Shown here: piece after piece, positions 7,148-16,164 of the stretch
Numbering within the stretch: position 1 is the stretch's first letter
How the letters are laid out: every line of letters starts with the position of its first letter
Translations under genes and position numbers: made by a program
The notes under the pieces: model-generated
What the model saw: the letters and a program-made list of their open reading frames with translations, nothing else
What the model was told of the DNA's origin: nothing
Database searches by the model: none
From: Longimicrobiaceae bacterium
GTDB taxonomy: Bacteria; Gemmatimonadota; Gemmatimonadetes; Longimicrobiales; Longimicrobiaceae
Length of the DNA: 48,552 nucleotides
Direction: 5' to 3'
NCBI GenBank assembly: GCA_036375715.1
Contig: DASVBS010000020.1
Span: forward strand, 1 to 48,552

Positions 7148-8853
7148 ATGGCGGTAGCGCGCTCCAGCTCCTCGGGGCGTAGGATCCTCTCGCGAACGCT
7201 GCCCTCCTCCAGCAGCGCGCGACGCATCACCCCGGGGAGCAACCCACAACGAAGCGGCGGAGTCCAGTGCTCGTCCTCGAGCTGGACGACCAGGTTGCCG
7301 TTGGCGAACTCGGTGAGCTCACCGCGCTCGTTGACCATCAGCACCTCGTCGAATCCCGGCCGCTCCGAGAGACGACGCTCGTACGGCTCACGCAGGGTCG
7401 TCTTGTGGAAGAGGAATACGTCGTCGCTGCGAACCGGCTCGGCCGCGATGCGTGCGAAGAGCGGCTCTGGCTGTGGAGCGAAGGGAGAGCTCTCCACCGA
7501 CAATGACCCTTCCGACGAGAGGAGCAGCCGCACCCGGCGGGGATCCGGCTGCCCCTCCGTCGCCGCAGCCAGAGCCGCCCGCGCTTCTGCCGGGTCGAAG
7601 GGGTAACCGAAGTAGGCGGCGGAGGCGGCCAGGCGGTCCAGGTGCTGCTCCAGCAGACGATACCCGCTCGCCGGATCGTATAGCAGCGTCTCGAGCAGGG
7701 AGAATGGGGGGATGCGGTGGGTGGTGAACGCGGCCTTCTGGAGGCACTCCGCGTACTCCGCGGCGGGCGTCGAATCGTAGGTGATGCCGCTCCCCACCCC
7801 CATTTCGAGCCGACCGCCCTCGAACATCAGCAGCGTGCGGATCGGCACGTTGAAGACGACCTCCTCCGGCGTCACGAATCCCACCGCGCCCGTGTACACC
7901 CCGCGCGGAGTGCCTTCCAACTCTGCGATGATCTCCATGGTCCGCACCTTGGGTGCTCCGGTCACGGAGCCGCTGGGGAACAGCGCCCGGAAGAGGTCGT
8001 ACAGCGTGAGGTCGGGACGAGTGCGGGCCCGAATCGTCGTGGTGAGCTGGTGAACCGTCGGATAGGATTCGACCTCGAAGAGGCGGGTCACCTGCACCGA
8101 GCCGAACTCCGCTACCCGGCCGGCGTCGTTGCGTAGCAGGTCCACGATCATGAGGTTCTCCGCCCGCTCCTTCCCGGAGCGACGGAGCGCTTCCGCCAAC
8201 CTGCGGTCCTCGGCCGGCCAGCGACCACGCCGGCAGGTGCCCTTCATCGGTCGCAGCTCCAGCTCATCCCCCGACCAGCGGAAGAAGAGCTCCGGCGAGA
8301 TGGAGAGGACCGAGACGCCGGGGAGCCGCAGCAGGGCGCAATAGGCGGCCCGTTGAGCGTGTCCAAGGGTGGCGTACAGATCGAAATCGGAGCCCCCTTC
8401 GGGCGCCGTGCCCTGCAGCTGGAAGGTGAGGTTCACCTGGTAGGTATCGCCCGCCGCGATCCACTCTCGGACGCGCGCGACTCTCCGCGCGTATTCATCG
8501 CTCGCCAGGCTCGCCGTCCAGGGTGGTTCTACGGCGGAGAGGGTCGCTGCAGAAGGCGACGGCGGCCTCACCTCGCGGCGCTCACCGAAAAGGCCGAACC
8601 AGAGCAGGGGCAGATCGGTCCGCGCGGGCCGCGTCGTGAGCTTTGGATCGATCGCGGAGGCTGCCTCGTAGGTCACGAACCCTCCCGCGTAGGCTCCCCC
8701 CGCTACCACGTTCTCCAACGCGCGCAGGGCGGGCTCCACCTCCGTGGACCGCCACGCCTCGATCACCCCCAGGGGTCTCGACAGCTCCCATCCGCGCCCA
8801 CCTGCATGAAAGGCGTCGAAGCGCGCGTATGGCTCCCTCTGTTGCTGCTTCAT
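7048..8853 (-). CDS. pabB-pabC: Fused aminodeoxychorismate synthase I / aminodeoxychorismate lyase
   Basis: Bifunctional enzyme of 4-aminobenzoate (folate) synthesis: the PabB half aminates chorismate and the PabC half eliminates pyruvate. The N-terminal half has RPMKGTCRRG, LLRNDAGRV and GSVTGAPKVRTMEII, typical of chorismate-binding enzymes. The C-terminal half is a PLP class IV fold with the FHKTTLREPY stretch, which should contain the cofactor lysine, NERGELTEFANGN, and the usual terminus YRVNSVRGW. I chose ATG 8853 (601 residues, GGAG nine bases upstream); ATG 8871 is the alternative and longer frames look untranslated. A 19-residue tail after the PabC core overlaps the monooxygenase gene. 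No glutamine amidotransferase (PabA) gene is in the window. Divergent from the kinase at 9065. Confidence 0.94.
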   Translation of the reverse strand: MKQQQREPYARFDAFHAGGRGWELSRPLGVIEAWRSTEVEPALRALENVVAGGAYAGGFVTYEAASAIDPKLTTRPARTDLPLLWFGLFGERREVRPPSPSAATLSAVEPPWTASLASDEYARRVARVREWIAAGDTYQVNLTFQLQGTAPEGGSDFDLYATLGHAQRAAYCALLRLPGVSVLSISPELFFRWSGDELELRPMKGTCRRGRWPAEDRRLAEALRRSGKERAENLMIVDLLRNDAGRVAEFGSVQVTRLFEVESYPTVHQLTTTIRARTRPDLTLYDLFRALFPSGSVTGAPKVRTMEIIAELEGTPRGVYTGAVGFVTPEEVVFNVPIRTLLMFEGGRLEMGVGSGITYDSTPAAEYAECLQKAAFTTHRIPPFSLLETLLYDPASGYRLLEQHLDRLAASAAYFGYPFDPAEARAALAAATEGQPDPRRVRLLLSSEGSLSVESSPFAPQPEPLFARIAAEPVRSDDVFLFHKTTLREPYERRLSERPGFDEVLMVNERGELTEFANGNLVVQLEDEHWTPPLRCGLLPGVMRRALLEEGSVRERILRPEELERATAIYRVNSVRGWNRVEVVLDAAAGANSPGPAQSMR

Positions 8854-9064
8854 CGAAAAACGCTCCGACATCCATGCCACCAGCGAGGGGGGGGAGGAAC
8901 CAGCTCTCGCCGTTCCGACCTCCGGTAAGTGGCTGATCGGAAGGGTGAAGCGCGCCCTCCCCCGTGCCGATACTGAACACGGTGCGACGCAATTCGCTCG
9001 GCCGGAAGGGAAGCTAGCATAGACCGGCTTTCCGCAGTACGCAAACCCTGTCAGCCCGTCGTTC

Positions 9065-11407
9065 ATGACCCCCGCACTGTCCGCTCAGGCGCCCCGCCTT
9101 TCGCCCTTGCATGCCATCGAATCCTTCCGGGAGAGAATCGGCGACTGGTCCGACGGCTACGGCGTCGCCGCGGAAGCTACTGCCTTTCTGGCCGACCAGT
9201 TGGCCTCCCCGACGGTGCACATCTACCGCATCGAGCCGATCGCCAACGAGCTGGTCCTCCTCGGACGCTCCGGGAACGGGGAGCGTCGAGGCGAAGCCGT
9301 CGGGATGCGACGGCGAGCCGGAACCGGTGTGCTCGCGCGCGCCCTCGCGCAGAAGAGCACACAGAAGGTCCTGAACTCGTACGTGGAGGCCGATTTCGTC
9401 AGCAGCCTTCCCGGACAGACGCGATCGGAGGTGGCGGTGCCGGTAATCTCCGGGGAGGTGGTGGTGGGTCTCGTCCACCTTGTATACGAGGGCGGTGCAC
9501 GACCGCAGGGCGAGGATGTCGATCTGGCGGAGATGGTGGCGGTCCAGCTCGTACCGGTGCTGGAAGGGGCCGGCGCCGATGCGGTGCGCGGCCGGGAGGG
9601 GATCATTACCTATGCTTCCCGGCTGGCGAGCCTGCTCGCGAGCAGCGAGGACCTTCCCACTGCACTGCAGCTGGTCGCGGAAGGAGTCCTGGAACTGACC
9701 TCCGCCGGCGGCGCCCTGCTCCTCTTCCGCCACGGCAGCCGCCAGGCGCTGGAGCTGGCGGCGTCGGCGGGATCGGTACCTTCCCTCCCCGACGGTCTGA
9801 TCCCGATGGAGGGAACGATCTTCGGCGAGGTGGTGCGCTCCGGCCGCTCCCGCGCCTGGTGCCGCGCGAGCGGTGACGAGGCGCTCTTCGGGGCGGGAGA
9901 GGCGGAGGACGAGGTCCAGAATGCGCTGGTCGTGCCGCTGGTCGCCGCGGGCAAGACTTTCGGGGCGCTCGCCGCCATCAATCGACGCGACGGTGGCAGC
10001 TATGCTCCCACCGAAGTCGAAAACCTTCACCTGCTGGCGCGCCACGCCGCCCCCATCGAGCCGATGCGGCAGATCGGCCCCCTTCGGCGGATGCTCTCCG
10101 ACAATTCGTTGATTGCCGAGGTGGGACGGGCGGTCACCGGCACACTCGGTCTGGACGAGGTCCTCGGGCTGGTGGTTCGCGCTGCCGAGATGCTGGTGGG
10201 CGCACGCGGAGTGGCGCTGGGTCTGATCACTGAAGACGGTGAGCACCTGAAGCTCGCCGCTACTAGAGGTACCCTGAGCTCCAGCCAGGGCCAGTCGGTT
10301 CCGATACAGGGCACGCTCATGGGGTGGAGCGTCGCCACGGCGTCTCCGGCGATCTCCCCCTGCGTCTCCGATGACCCGCGGGGCTTCGTCCACGACATCC
10401 GTCACGGGCCAGGCGTGGTGCTGCCGCTCGAGTCCCGAGCGCGCATCTGGGGTGCGCTCATGGTCACCCGCGCCGAGGGCGCTCCGCCCCCTTCGGACGA
10501 GGACCTGGACGCGCTAAGAAAGCTGACGGGCTACGCCTCGATCGCGATCGACAACGCCCAGCTCTATCGCGAGCAGACCGACCTCTCCCGCGCGCTGCGG
10601 GCGCAGACGGAGGAGCTGAAGCGAGCCTACTCCGAGCTGCGCGAGAGCCAGGAGCGGCTGGTCGTGTCCGAGAAGATGGCGGCGCTCGGTCGCATCACCG
10701 CTGGCATCGCCCACGAGATCAATTCGCCGCTGGGCGGCATCCTCAACTGCCTACAGCTCGCAAACTCGTACGCCAGCGAGTACCAGGCGTCCATCGGGGA
10801 TCCCGAAGTTACCGCCGAGGATCACGCGGCCATCGCGCACGACTTGCTGGAGGCCATCCGCATGGCGGAAGCGGCCACGCGCAAGGTCGCACAGTTCGTG
10901 CGCACGATCAAAGGGCAGACCCGCACCGGCGAGGAGACCGTTCACGCCGCCTTCGGCGTGGCCGAAGAGATCGACACAGTGGTGACGCTGCTCGGCCACG
11001 AGCTTCGCAATCGCCACGTGCAGGTGCTGACCGAGGTCGAGCCGGACCTTACGCTGGTCGGCGACCGTGGCAAGTTCTCGTTGATTCTCCAGAACCTCAT
11101 CAGCAACGCGGTCGACGCCTACGAGGGCGAAGCGGGCGACGTGTGGGTGCGAGCCCGTAATGAAGCCGGCTCGGTGGTCCTCGAGATCGATGACAAGGGT
11201 TGTGGCATCCCCGAGGCCATTCGGCCGAAGATCTTCGACTATCTGTTCACCACCAAGGACGTGGGCAAAGGGACGGGGCTCGGCCTGTCGATCGTGCACA
11301 GCATCGTCACCTCTCACTTCCACGGGGACATCTCGGTGGTCAGTGAACCCGGGGTGGGCACCCGGTTCACCGTGCGCTTTCCTCCCCTCACCCCGGATCA
11401 GAAGTAA
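9065..11407 (+). CDS. Cytoplasmic sensor histidine kinase with tandem GAF domains
   Basis: Two-component sensor kinase of 780 residues with no membrane segment, so it should sense a cytosolic signal. Three GAF-like domains are recognisable at about residues 15-165, 185-330 and 345-500, each with the typical VVPL/VLPL strand pattern. A coiled linker follows, then HisKA with the H-box GIAHEINSPLGG (His550) and a HATPase_c domain with N (ISNAVDAY), G1 (DKGCGI) and G2 (GKGTGLGLSIV) boxes. Its stop TAA shares a base with the ATG of the next gene (TAATG), so kinase and REC-GAF-GGDEF partner are translationally coupled; phosphotransfer to Asp64 of that partner is the obvious inference. The ligand of the GAF domains cannot be read from sequence. 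Confidence 0.93.
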   Translation: MTPALSAQAPRLSPLHAIESFRERIGDWSDGYGVAAEATAFLADQLASPTVHIYRIEPIANELVLLGRSGNGERRGEAVGMRRRAGTGVLARALAQKSTQKVLNSYVEADFVSSLPGQTRSEVAVPVISGEVVVGLVHLVYEGGARPQGEDVDLAEMVAVQLVPVLEGAGADAVRGREGIITYASRLASLLASSEDLPTALQLVAEGVLELTSAGGALLLFRHGSRQALELAASAGSVPSLPDGLIPMEGTIFGEVVRSGRSRAWCRASGDEALFGAGEAEDEVQNALVVPLVAAGKTFGALAAINRRDGGSYAPTEVENLHLLARHAAPIEPMRQIGPLRRMLSDNSLIAEVGRAVTGTLGLDEVLGLVVRAAEMLVGARGVALGLITEDGEHLKLAATRGTLSSSQGQSVPIQGTLMGWSVATASPAISPCVSDDPRGFVHDIRHGPGVVLPLESRARIWGALMVTRAEGAPPPSDEDLDALRKLTGYASIAIDNAQLYREQTDLSRALRAQTEELKRAYSELRESQERLVVSEKMAALGRITAGIAHEINSPLGGILNCLQLANSYASEYQASIGDPEVTAEDHAAIAHDLLEAIRMAEAATRKVAQFVRTIKGQTRTGEETVHAAFGVAEEIDTVVTLLGHELRNRHVQVLTEVEPDLTLVGDRGKFSLILQNLISNAVDAYEGEAGDVWVRARNEAGSVVLEIDDKGCGIPEAIRPKIFDYLFTTKDVGKGTGLGLSIVHSIVTSHFHGDISVVSEPGVGTRFTVRFPPLTPDQK

Positions 11408-12882
11408 TGGCGCGCAAATACAGCTCGTCTGTCCAGAGCTCGGGTTACACCCTGCTCGTCATCGACGACAGCCCGGACATCCTGGCGTCGACCCGAGCTT
11501 TATTGGAGGCTGAGGGGCACCGCGTGATCACCGCGCCGGACGGACCTGCGGGAATCGAGGCCTTCAACCGCGAACCCATTCAGCTCATCCTGGTCGACTA
11601 CTTCATGCCCGGGATGACGGGCGAGGAGGTGGTGCGGGAGATCAGGAAGCGCGACCAGCTCGTTCAGATCATCCTCCAGACCGGATACTCGGGTGAGAAG
11701 CCCGCCCGGGTGATGCTGCGCGAGCTCGATATCCAGGGGTACCACGACAAAGGGGATGGGGCGGAGCGGCTACTGCTCTGGGTGGACTGCGCCCTCAAGA
11801 CGTATCGCCACGTACTGGCGATGGAGAAGAACCGCAAAGGGCTGCGCTACATCCTGGACCTCACCCCCGAGCTGCACCGCCTGCAGCCGATGGACGACCT
11901 CCTCGAGGGGCTCCTGTGGCAGGTCGAGGCGCTGCTCGGCGCCGACAACTCCTTCGTTGCCACGGTCAATCCCGAGGCGTCCACGCCGAGGCTCGCGGGC
12001 GGAAGCAGCGAGGGCTTCGTGGCGCTGGTCGACAACACCGACATGCACATCCGCTTCGGCACCGGCCGCTATCACGGCGCCGACAAGACCGCGGCCCTGT
12101 CGGACGGTGAGCAGAGGCTGATCCAGGAGGCACTCCAGCGGGGCGCAGCGTGCGTCGAAGATGAGGCCAGCGCCGTACCCCTCATCCTGGGCAGCCGGAC
12201 CGTCGGCGTCATCTACCTCGATCGCCGCACCGGTCAGGGGCGCGATCGGGAGCTCCTGGAGATCTTCGCCAACCAGGCTGCGGCCGCGGTGCAGAATTCG
12301 CTTCTGTACGACATGGCCACGCTGGACTCCCTCACCGGGGCGTACCTGCGCGGCTTCGCCATCCAGCAGCTCCGCCATGCGCTGAAACGTAGCCTCCGAC
12401 GGGGAGACGAGCTCTCGCTGCTGATGATCGACCTCGACCGGTTCAAGCAGATCAACGACCGGTATGGTCACCCCGCGGGCGACCGGGCTCTTTCCACGGT
12501 AGGCCGCTTCCTCTGCGAATGCGTCCGGGAGAGCGATATCGTCGGCCGCTACGGCGGCGACGAGTTCATCGTGATCCTGCCGGATACTACCGCGGCGGGC
12601 GCCGCCATGGCGGCCCAGCGCCTGCTGGATCGCGGCGCGGACCTGCGTGTGGAGGTCGAGGGGACTTCGATCCCCATCCATCTGAGCGTCGGCATCGGCA
12701 CCGTCTCCCTGGCAACCGATGGAGACGAGCCGCTGCTCGGCGACGATACCCTGGTCGAGACGATCGCGGAGGGGCTCATCGCGCACGCGGACCGCGCCCT
12801 CTACTCCGCCAAAGGCACCGGCCGCCCCGGCGAGAGCACGCCGATCTCCTGGAAGCAGCTGCTATCGGCGCGAGCCGCCTGA
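11407..12882 (+). CDS. Response regulator diguanylate cyclase, partner of upstream kinase
   Basis: Second REC-GAF-GGDEF protein, 491 residues. REC: Asp20/Asp21, phospho-acceptor Asp64 (LVDYFMPG), Lys115. A GAF-like domain spans about 150-300. GGDEF is intact at 383-387, with the inhibitory-site motif RESD five residues upstream, so an active, feedback-controlled c-di-GMP synthase is expected. It begins MARKY like the protein at 3676 and matches it almost motif for motif, so the two arose by duplication. Here the regulator is locked to its kinase by the one-base TAATG overlap, whereas the 3676 copy is an orphan. Cross-talk from this kinase to the orphan is plausible because the REC domains are so alike, but that is inference. 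Confidence 0.94.
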   Translation: MARKYSSSVQSSGYTLLVIDDSPDILASTRALLEAEGHRVITAPDGPAGIEAFNREPIQLILVDYFMPGMTGEEVVREIRKRDQLVQIILQTGYSGEKPARVMLRELDIQGYHDKGDGAERLLLWVDCALKTYRHVLAMEKNRKGLRYILDLTPELHRLQPMDDLLEGLLWQVEALLGADNSFVATVNPEASTPRLAGGSSEGFVALVDNTDMHIRFGTGRYHGADKTAALSDGEQRLIQEALQRGAACVEDEASAVPLILGSRTVGVIYLDRRTGQGRDRELLEIFANQAAAAVQNSLLYDMATLDSLTGAYLRGFAIQQLRHALKRSLRRGDELSLLMIDLDRFKQINDRYGHPAGDRALSTVGRFLCECVRESDIVGRYGGDEFIVILPDTTAAGAAMAAQRLLDRGADLRVEVEGTSIPIHLSVGIGTVSLATDGDEPLLGDDTLVETIAEGLIAHADRALYSAKGTGRPGESTPISWKQLLSARAA

Positions 12883-12980
12883 GACAGGCGCAGGTCGGTC
12901 CCCGGTACGCCGCTTGCACCTTCGCCGTCCCTCAGCCGGCTCGCACCGATTTCGGACAACCAGAGCCCGGGAGGTTGGTC

Positions 12981-13445
12981 ATGGCCCTCTTCTATGATCG
13001 CGACTACGGATACGACCGCGATTACGGACGGCGCTGGGAGCGGGAGCGCCCTCGCGGTTTCCGCGGCTACTCCCCCTGGAGCGACGTACCTGAAAGCCAC
13101 GAATCCGGCCCGGAATGGGAGCGTTGGCGCTACGACCGCGGCTTCCGCGGGGAGCCCCGCCATCCGCGGATGTGGAGCGGCGAGCGCTACGACGCGGAGT
13201 ATCGCGGCCGCTGGGAGAGGGATGTCGGTGACCCCTTCAATGACCGCGGCACGCACACTCCGTTTCGTGTGACCCGGGGCCGATTTCGCGGTGCCGATCA
13301 GCGGGATTACGGCTGGGACGCCGACTACGATCGCGACTACTCCGCCAACCCGATGGGGTACGATCCCTATGAAGAGCCCCCCGGCCGGCGTGGTCGCAGG
13401 TATGGAGGGCGGTGGAGATACGATCGGGGCTTTCGCGGGTACTGA
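12981..13445 (+). CDS. Tyr/Arg/Gly-rich low-complexity protein of unknown function
   Basis: A 154-residue protein with a good ribosome site (GGGAGGT about six bases before the ATG) but no recognisable domain. It is dominated by Tyr, Arg, Gly, Asp and Trp, with the repeats YDRDYG twice at the start and WRYDRGFRG twice (middle and C-terminus), plus RRYGGRW. It has no hydrophobic segment or signal peptide. It follows the diguanylate cyclase by about 100 bases in the same direction and ends in a clear terminator. Sequences of this type are intrinsically disordered and can bind RNA or self-associate; for this protein that is only inference. An upstream extension in the same frame overlaps the cyclase gene and is rejected. 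Confidence 0.75.
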   Translation: MALFYDRDYGYDRDYGRRWERERPRGFRGYSPWSDVPESHESGPEWERWRYDRGFRGEPRHPRMWSGERYDAEYRGRWERDVGDPFNDRGTHTPFRVTRGRFRGADQRDYGWDADYDRDYSANPMGYDPYEEPPGRRGRRYGGRWRYDRGFRGY

Positions 13446-13487
13446 AAGCTAGGCTTCACCGACTCCGAAACCCGCTGCGAAAGAAGT

Positions 13488-13523
13488 GCCGCCTCCAGTT
13501 CACTGAAGGCGGCGCTTTCCTTT
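13488..13523 (+). terminator. Rho-independent terminator
   Basis: Stem GCCGCCT (13488-13494) pairs with AGGCGGC (13507-13513). After one mismatch an inner CAG/CTG stem closes a TTCA loop. A T-rich run (TTTCCTTT, 13516-13523) follows. It lies 43 bases after the stop of the Tyr/Arg-rich gene and before the convergent pspA-like gene. Confidence 0.8.
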
Positions 13524-13594
13524 GTCGGTACGGCAGCAAACTCGACGGTAAACAGACAACACTGCCCGCTGCGGAGACCAGGCGGACCCGCTCC

Positions 13595-14260
13595 TCAACT
13601 CTTCCCCATCCTCCGCTTCAGCTCCTGCAGCCGGGCCTCAACCTCCTCGGCTGACGGGGCCGAGCTGCCGGGATGCGGAGGAGTGTCATCGAGGTCTTCC
13701 AGCGCCTCGGCGTACGCGCTGTTGCCGCCGACCTTCTCGGCCATCCGCTCCCACTCGTCGAAAGAGCGCGCGGCGTCATCCGCGACAGAGCGGATCCGCT
13801 CCCCCGCGTAAGCTCGACGTAGCCGAGCGACGAGCTCGTAGCGGTTCGCCTCCGCCTCCTGGTACTGGCGCTTCATGTCCTCGGCTTCCTTGCGACGGAG
13901 GGCCAGCTCCGCCTCGGTGGCCGATATCTTCTGCTCCAGTACCACGATGCGCTCGCGGTGGCGGGTCGCGAACTCCTCCGCGACCCGTACCGTCTCCGCG
14001 TCGTTGATACGGCTGGCCAGCTGGCCACGCCGCTCCGTCCGCTCCAGCTCCTCCCGCTCGCTCACCAGCCGCGCGCGCATGCGCTCCAGATCCTCCTCCA
14101 GACGGGGAATGAGCGCGCGCGCCTCCACCAGCTCCCGCCGCATGGAGCTGAGCAGGTGGGCGACCTCGTCCTCGGGCTCACGCTTGTTGAGCTCGGCACG
14201 GAAGGCCGCGAGGCTCTCCTTGAACAGCTTCTGGAGGTCTTCGAACATGGCCACGAACAT
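13595..14260 (-). CDS. PspA/IM30-family coiled-coil protein
   Basis: A 221-residue helical protein, likely a membrane-associated phage-shock/ESCRT-III-like protein that stabilises stressed membranes. It starts with an amphipathic stretch (FEDLQKLFKESLAAF), as PspA proteins do, and continues with long charged heptad coiled coil to about residue 160. A shorter C-terminal part has Pro/Ser and a final helix VEARLQELKRRMG. The start may be Met1 (14260) or Met5 (14248); neither has a strong ribosome site. There is no pspB/pspC or activator next to it. The gene is divergent from the nucleotidyltransferase at 14375. Similarity is at fold and pattern level, so a generic coiled-coil protein remains possible. 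Confidence 0.75.
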   Translation of the reverse strand: MFVAMFEDLQKLFKESLAAFRAELNKREPEDEVAHLLSSMRRELVEARALIPRLEEDLERMRARLVSEREELERTERRGQLASRINDAETVRVAEEFATRHRERIVVLEQKISATEAELALRRKEAEDMKRQYQEAEANRYELVARLRRAYAGERIRSVADDAARSFDEWERMAEKVGGNSAYAEALEDLDDTPPHPGSSAPSAEEVEARLQELKRRMGKS

Positions 14261-14374
14261 AGTGTTCGGCGACCCCGCCGGCCAGCCTCACCGATCGCTT
14301 CCCGCCGGGCGGGAGTAGGTTGGGGGTCCGACTCTTGCTCGATCGGGCCCTCGGGAACCCTTCTGCGGAGCCAC

Positions 14375-15292
14375 ATGACGACCGATAACGCCGCGATACC
14401 CGATATGACGCCCAGGGGCGGCCTCACTCGCGAGGAGCAGAAGTCGGTCACCCACGGCGACTTCTGGATTCCCGAAGAGGAGCGCGAGAAGTACAAGCGG
14501 GCGCTCGATGCACTGAACCGCGAAGGGATTCCCTACGTGGTGAGCGGAGCGTACGCGATCTACGAGCATACCGGCATCTACCGGGAGACCAAGGATCTCG
14601 ACCTCTTCCTGGACCCCGGCCACATCGTCGAGGCGGCGCGGGTACTCCGCGCTGCAGGCTTCGTGACCCGCCTGGAGCAGCCTCACTGGTTGGCCAAGGC
14701 TACCCTCGGCGAGCATTTCGTCGACCTCATCTTCGGCATGGGGAATGGCCTCGCGCTCATCGACGAGGACTGGTACCGGTACAGCAAGCCCGCCATCCTC
14801 GCCGCCCGACCCGTGCGGGTTTCGCCCGTGGAAGAGCTGATCTGGCATCGACTCTTCATCAGCGAGCGTCATCGGCAGGACATGGCGGACATCGTCCACC
14901 TCATCCTCTGTCAGGGCACCCACATCGACTGGAATCGACTGGTGCGCAAGACCGGCGAGCACTGGCCGCTGCTGCTCTCCCAGCTGCAGACGTTCACCTA
15001 CGTGTATCCCGAGGCGCGGGACAGAGTCCCCACGGCGGTGATCGAATCGCTACTCGACCGCGCCCGCGAGGACCTGCGGCGAGAGCGGTCCGGCGAGTCG
15101 ATGACTCGTGGCCCCCTCATCTCCCGCTTCAGCTTCGCGATCGACGTGAACGAGTGGGGTATGCGGGACCTGCGCGACGAATACGTTCGACGTACCGAGC
15201 AGCTGCCGATCATCCAGCAGATCGCGACGGCCGACGTGTGGGACGAGCGGTCGGAGATGTCCGCCGATTACCTGCGACGATACCAGCTATGA
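14375..15292 (+). CDS. Nucleotidyltransferase-fold protein
   Basis: A 305-residue protein with a polymerase-beta-type nucleotidyltransferase core. YVVSGAYAIYEHTG is followed by RETKDLDLFL, giving the paired acidic residues (DLD), and a later HFVDLIFG could supply the third. A helical region with HRLFISERHRQDMADIVHL follows, as in the nucleotidyltransferases seen with AbiEii- and MNT-type systems. The start ATG has GCGGAG just upstream. The gene ends in ATGA, sharing four bases with the metallophosphoesterase that follows, so the pair is translationally coupled. Substrate is unknown: it could transfer nucleotides to RNA, protein or a small molecule. No antitoxin partner is evident. Confidence 0.75.
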   Translation: MTTDNAAIPDMTPRGGLTREEQKSVTHGDFWIPEEEREKYKRALDALNREGIPYVVSGAYAIYEHTGIYRETKDLDLFLDPGHIVEAARVLRAAGFVTRLEQPHWLAKATLGEHFVDLIFGMGNGLALIDEDWYRYSKPAILAARPVRVSPVEELIWHRLFISERHRQDMADIVHLILCQGTHIDWNRLVRKTGEHWPLLLSQLQTFTYVYPEARDRVPTAVIESLLDRAREDLRRERSGESMTRGPLISRFSFAIDVNEWGMRDLRDEYVRRTEQLPIIQQIATADVWDERSEMSADYLRRYQL

Positions 15293-16164
15293 CGGAGGGT
15301 CCGCGCCGAGACGGCCCCGGCGAATCCGGCCGCCCCGCACTTCCTCCCGAGCGCGAGCGGCGCAAGCGGGATCGGCGTCGCGCTGTCGTGCGCGTGGCCG
15401 CCGTGGGCGACTTCCATTCCTCGGAGAGTACCGCTGGCGCCTATCGCGACCACTTCGCCCGCGTCAATGCCGAGGCCGACGTGCTCCTGCTGGCGGGGGA
15501 CCTCACCAACTGGGGCACGCCGGCGGAGATGCGTGTGACCGTGGCAGAGCTCGCCGACGTGGACATCCCGATCGTTGCCGTCCTCGGCAACCACGATCAC
15601 GAAGCCGGCGAGACCGAAACCGTCTGCGAGATCCTTCGAGACCGGGGCATCCACGTGCTCGACGGGGACACCTATGTACTGAACGATCAGGTCGGAATCG
15701 CGGGAGTGAAGGGATACATGGGAGGGTTCGGCCGTCGAGCGCTCACCGCGTTTGGCGAGGCTCTCACCAAGAACTTCGTAGCCTCGTGCCTCGAGGAGGT
15801 GCAGAAGCTCGAGCTGGCGCTGCGACGACTGTCCACGCCCACCCGCATTGCCCTGCTGCACTATGCGCCCGTGGTGGATACGGTGATCGGTGAGCCGGAG
15901 CAGATCTACCCCTTCCTCGGGACCGATCGCCTGGCGGAGCCGCTCGATCGCTTCGAGGTTTCGGTCGCCTTCCACGGCCATGCGCACCACGGCACCTTCG
16001 AGGGCCGCACGGCCGGCGGCGTCCCCGTCTACAACGTCTCCCACCACCTCATCCGCCGAGAGGGCCGGGGGGATATGTATTTCGTTTATGAGATTCCGCT
16101 GGGGGAGGGAGTGGGAAGCCAGGAGCCAGAAGCCAGAAGCCAGGAGGAGGGAGTTAAGCGCTAG
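15289..16164 (+). CDS. Metallophosphoesterase (calcineurin-like)
   Basis: Dinuclear-metal phosphoesterase of 291 residues. All family motifs are present: AVGDFHS (D-x-H), LLAGDLTNWG, LGNHDHE, LLHY and FHGHAHHG. A basic N-terminal stretch of about 30 residues precedes the fold. The start is the ATG overlapping the upstream stop (ATGA). The last 16 residues (from GSQEPEARSQEE) are not part of the fold; they are translated from a 7-base-period repeat array, and the stop lies inside that array. The coupling to a nucleotidyltransferase suggests opposing chemistry on one substrate (adding and removing a nucleotide or phosphate), but nothing identifies it. Confidence 0.9.
   Translation: MTEGPRRDGPGESGRPALPPERERRKRDRRRAVVRVAAVGDFHSSESTAGAYRDHFARVNAEADVLLLAGDLTNWGTPAEMRVTVAELADVDIPIVAVLGNHDHEAGETETVCEILRDRGIHVLDGDTYVLNDQVGIAGVKGYMGGFGRRALTAFGEALTKNFVASCLEEVQKLELALRRLSTPTRIALLHYAPVVDTVIGEPEQIYPFLGTDRLAEPLDRFEVSVAFHGHAHHGTFEGRTAGGVPVYNVSHHLIRREGRGDMYFVYEIPLGEGVGSQEPEARSQEEGVKR

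Noticed and set aside
12519-12980. Upstream extension of the Tyr/Arg-rich protein to 308 residues
   Set aside because: The extension overlaps the GGDEF gene in another frame and has shadow composition; a good ribosome site marks ATG 12981.
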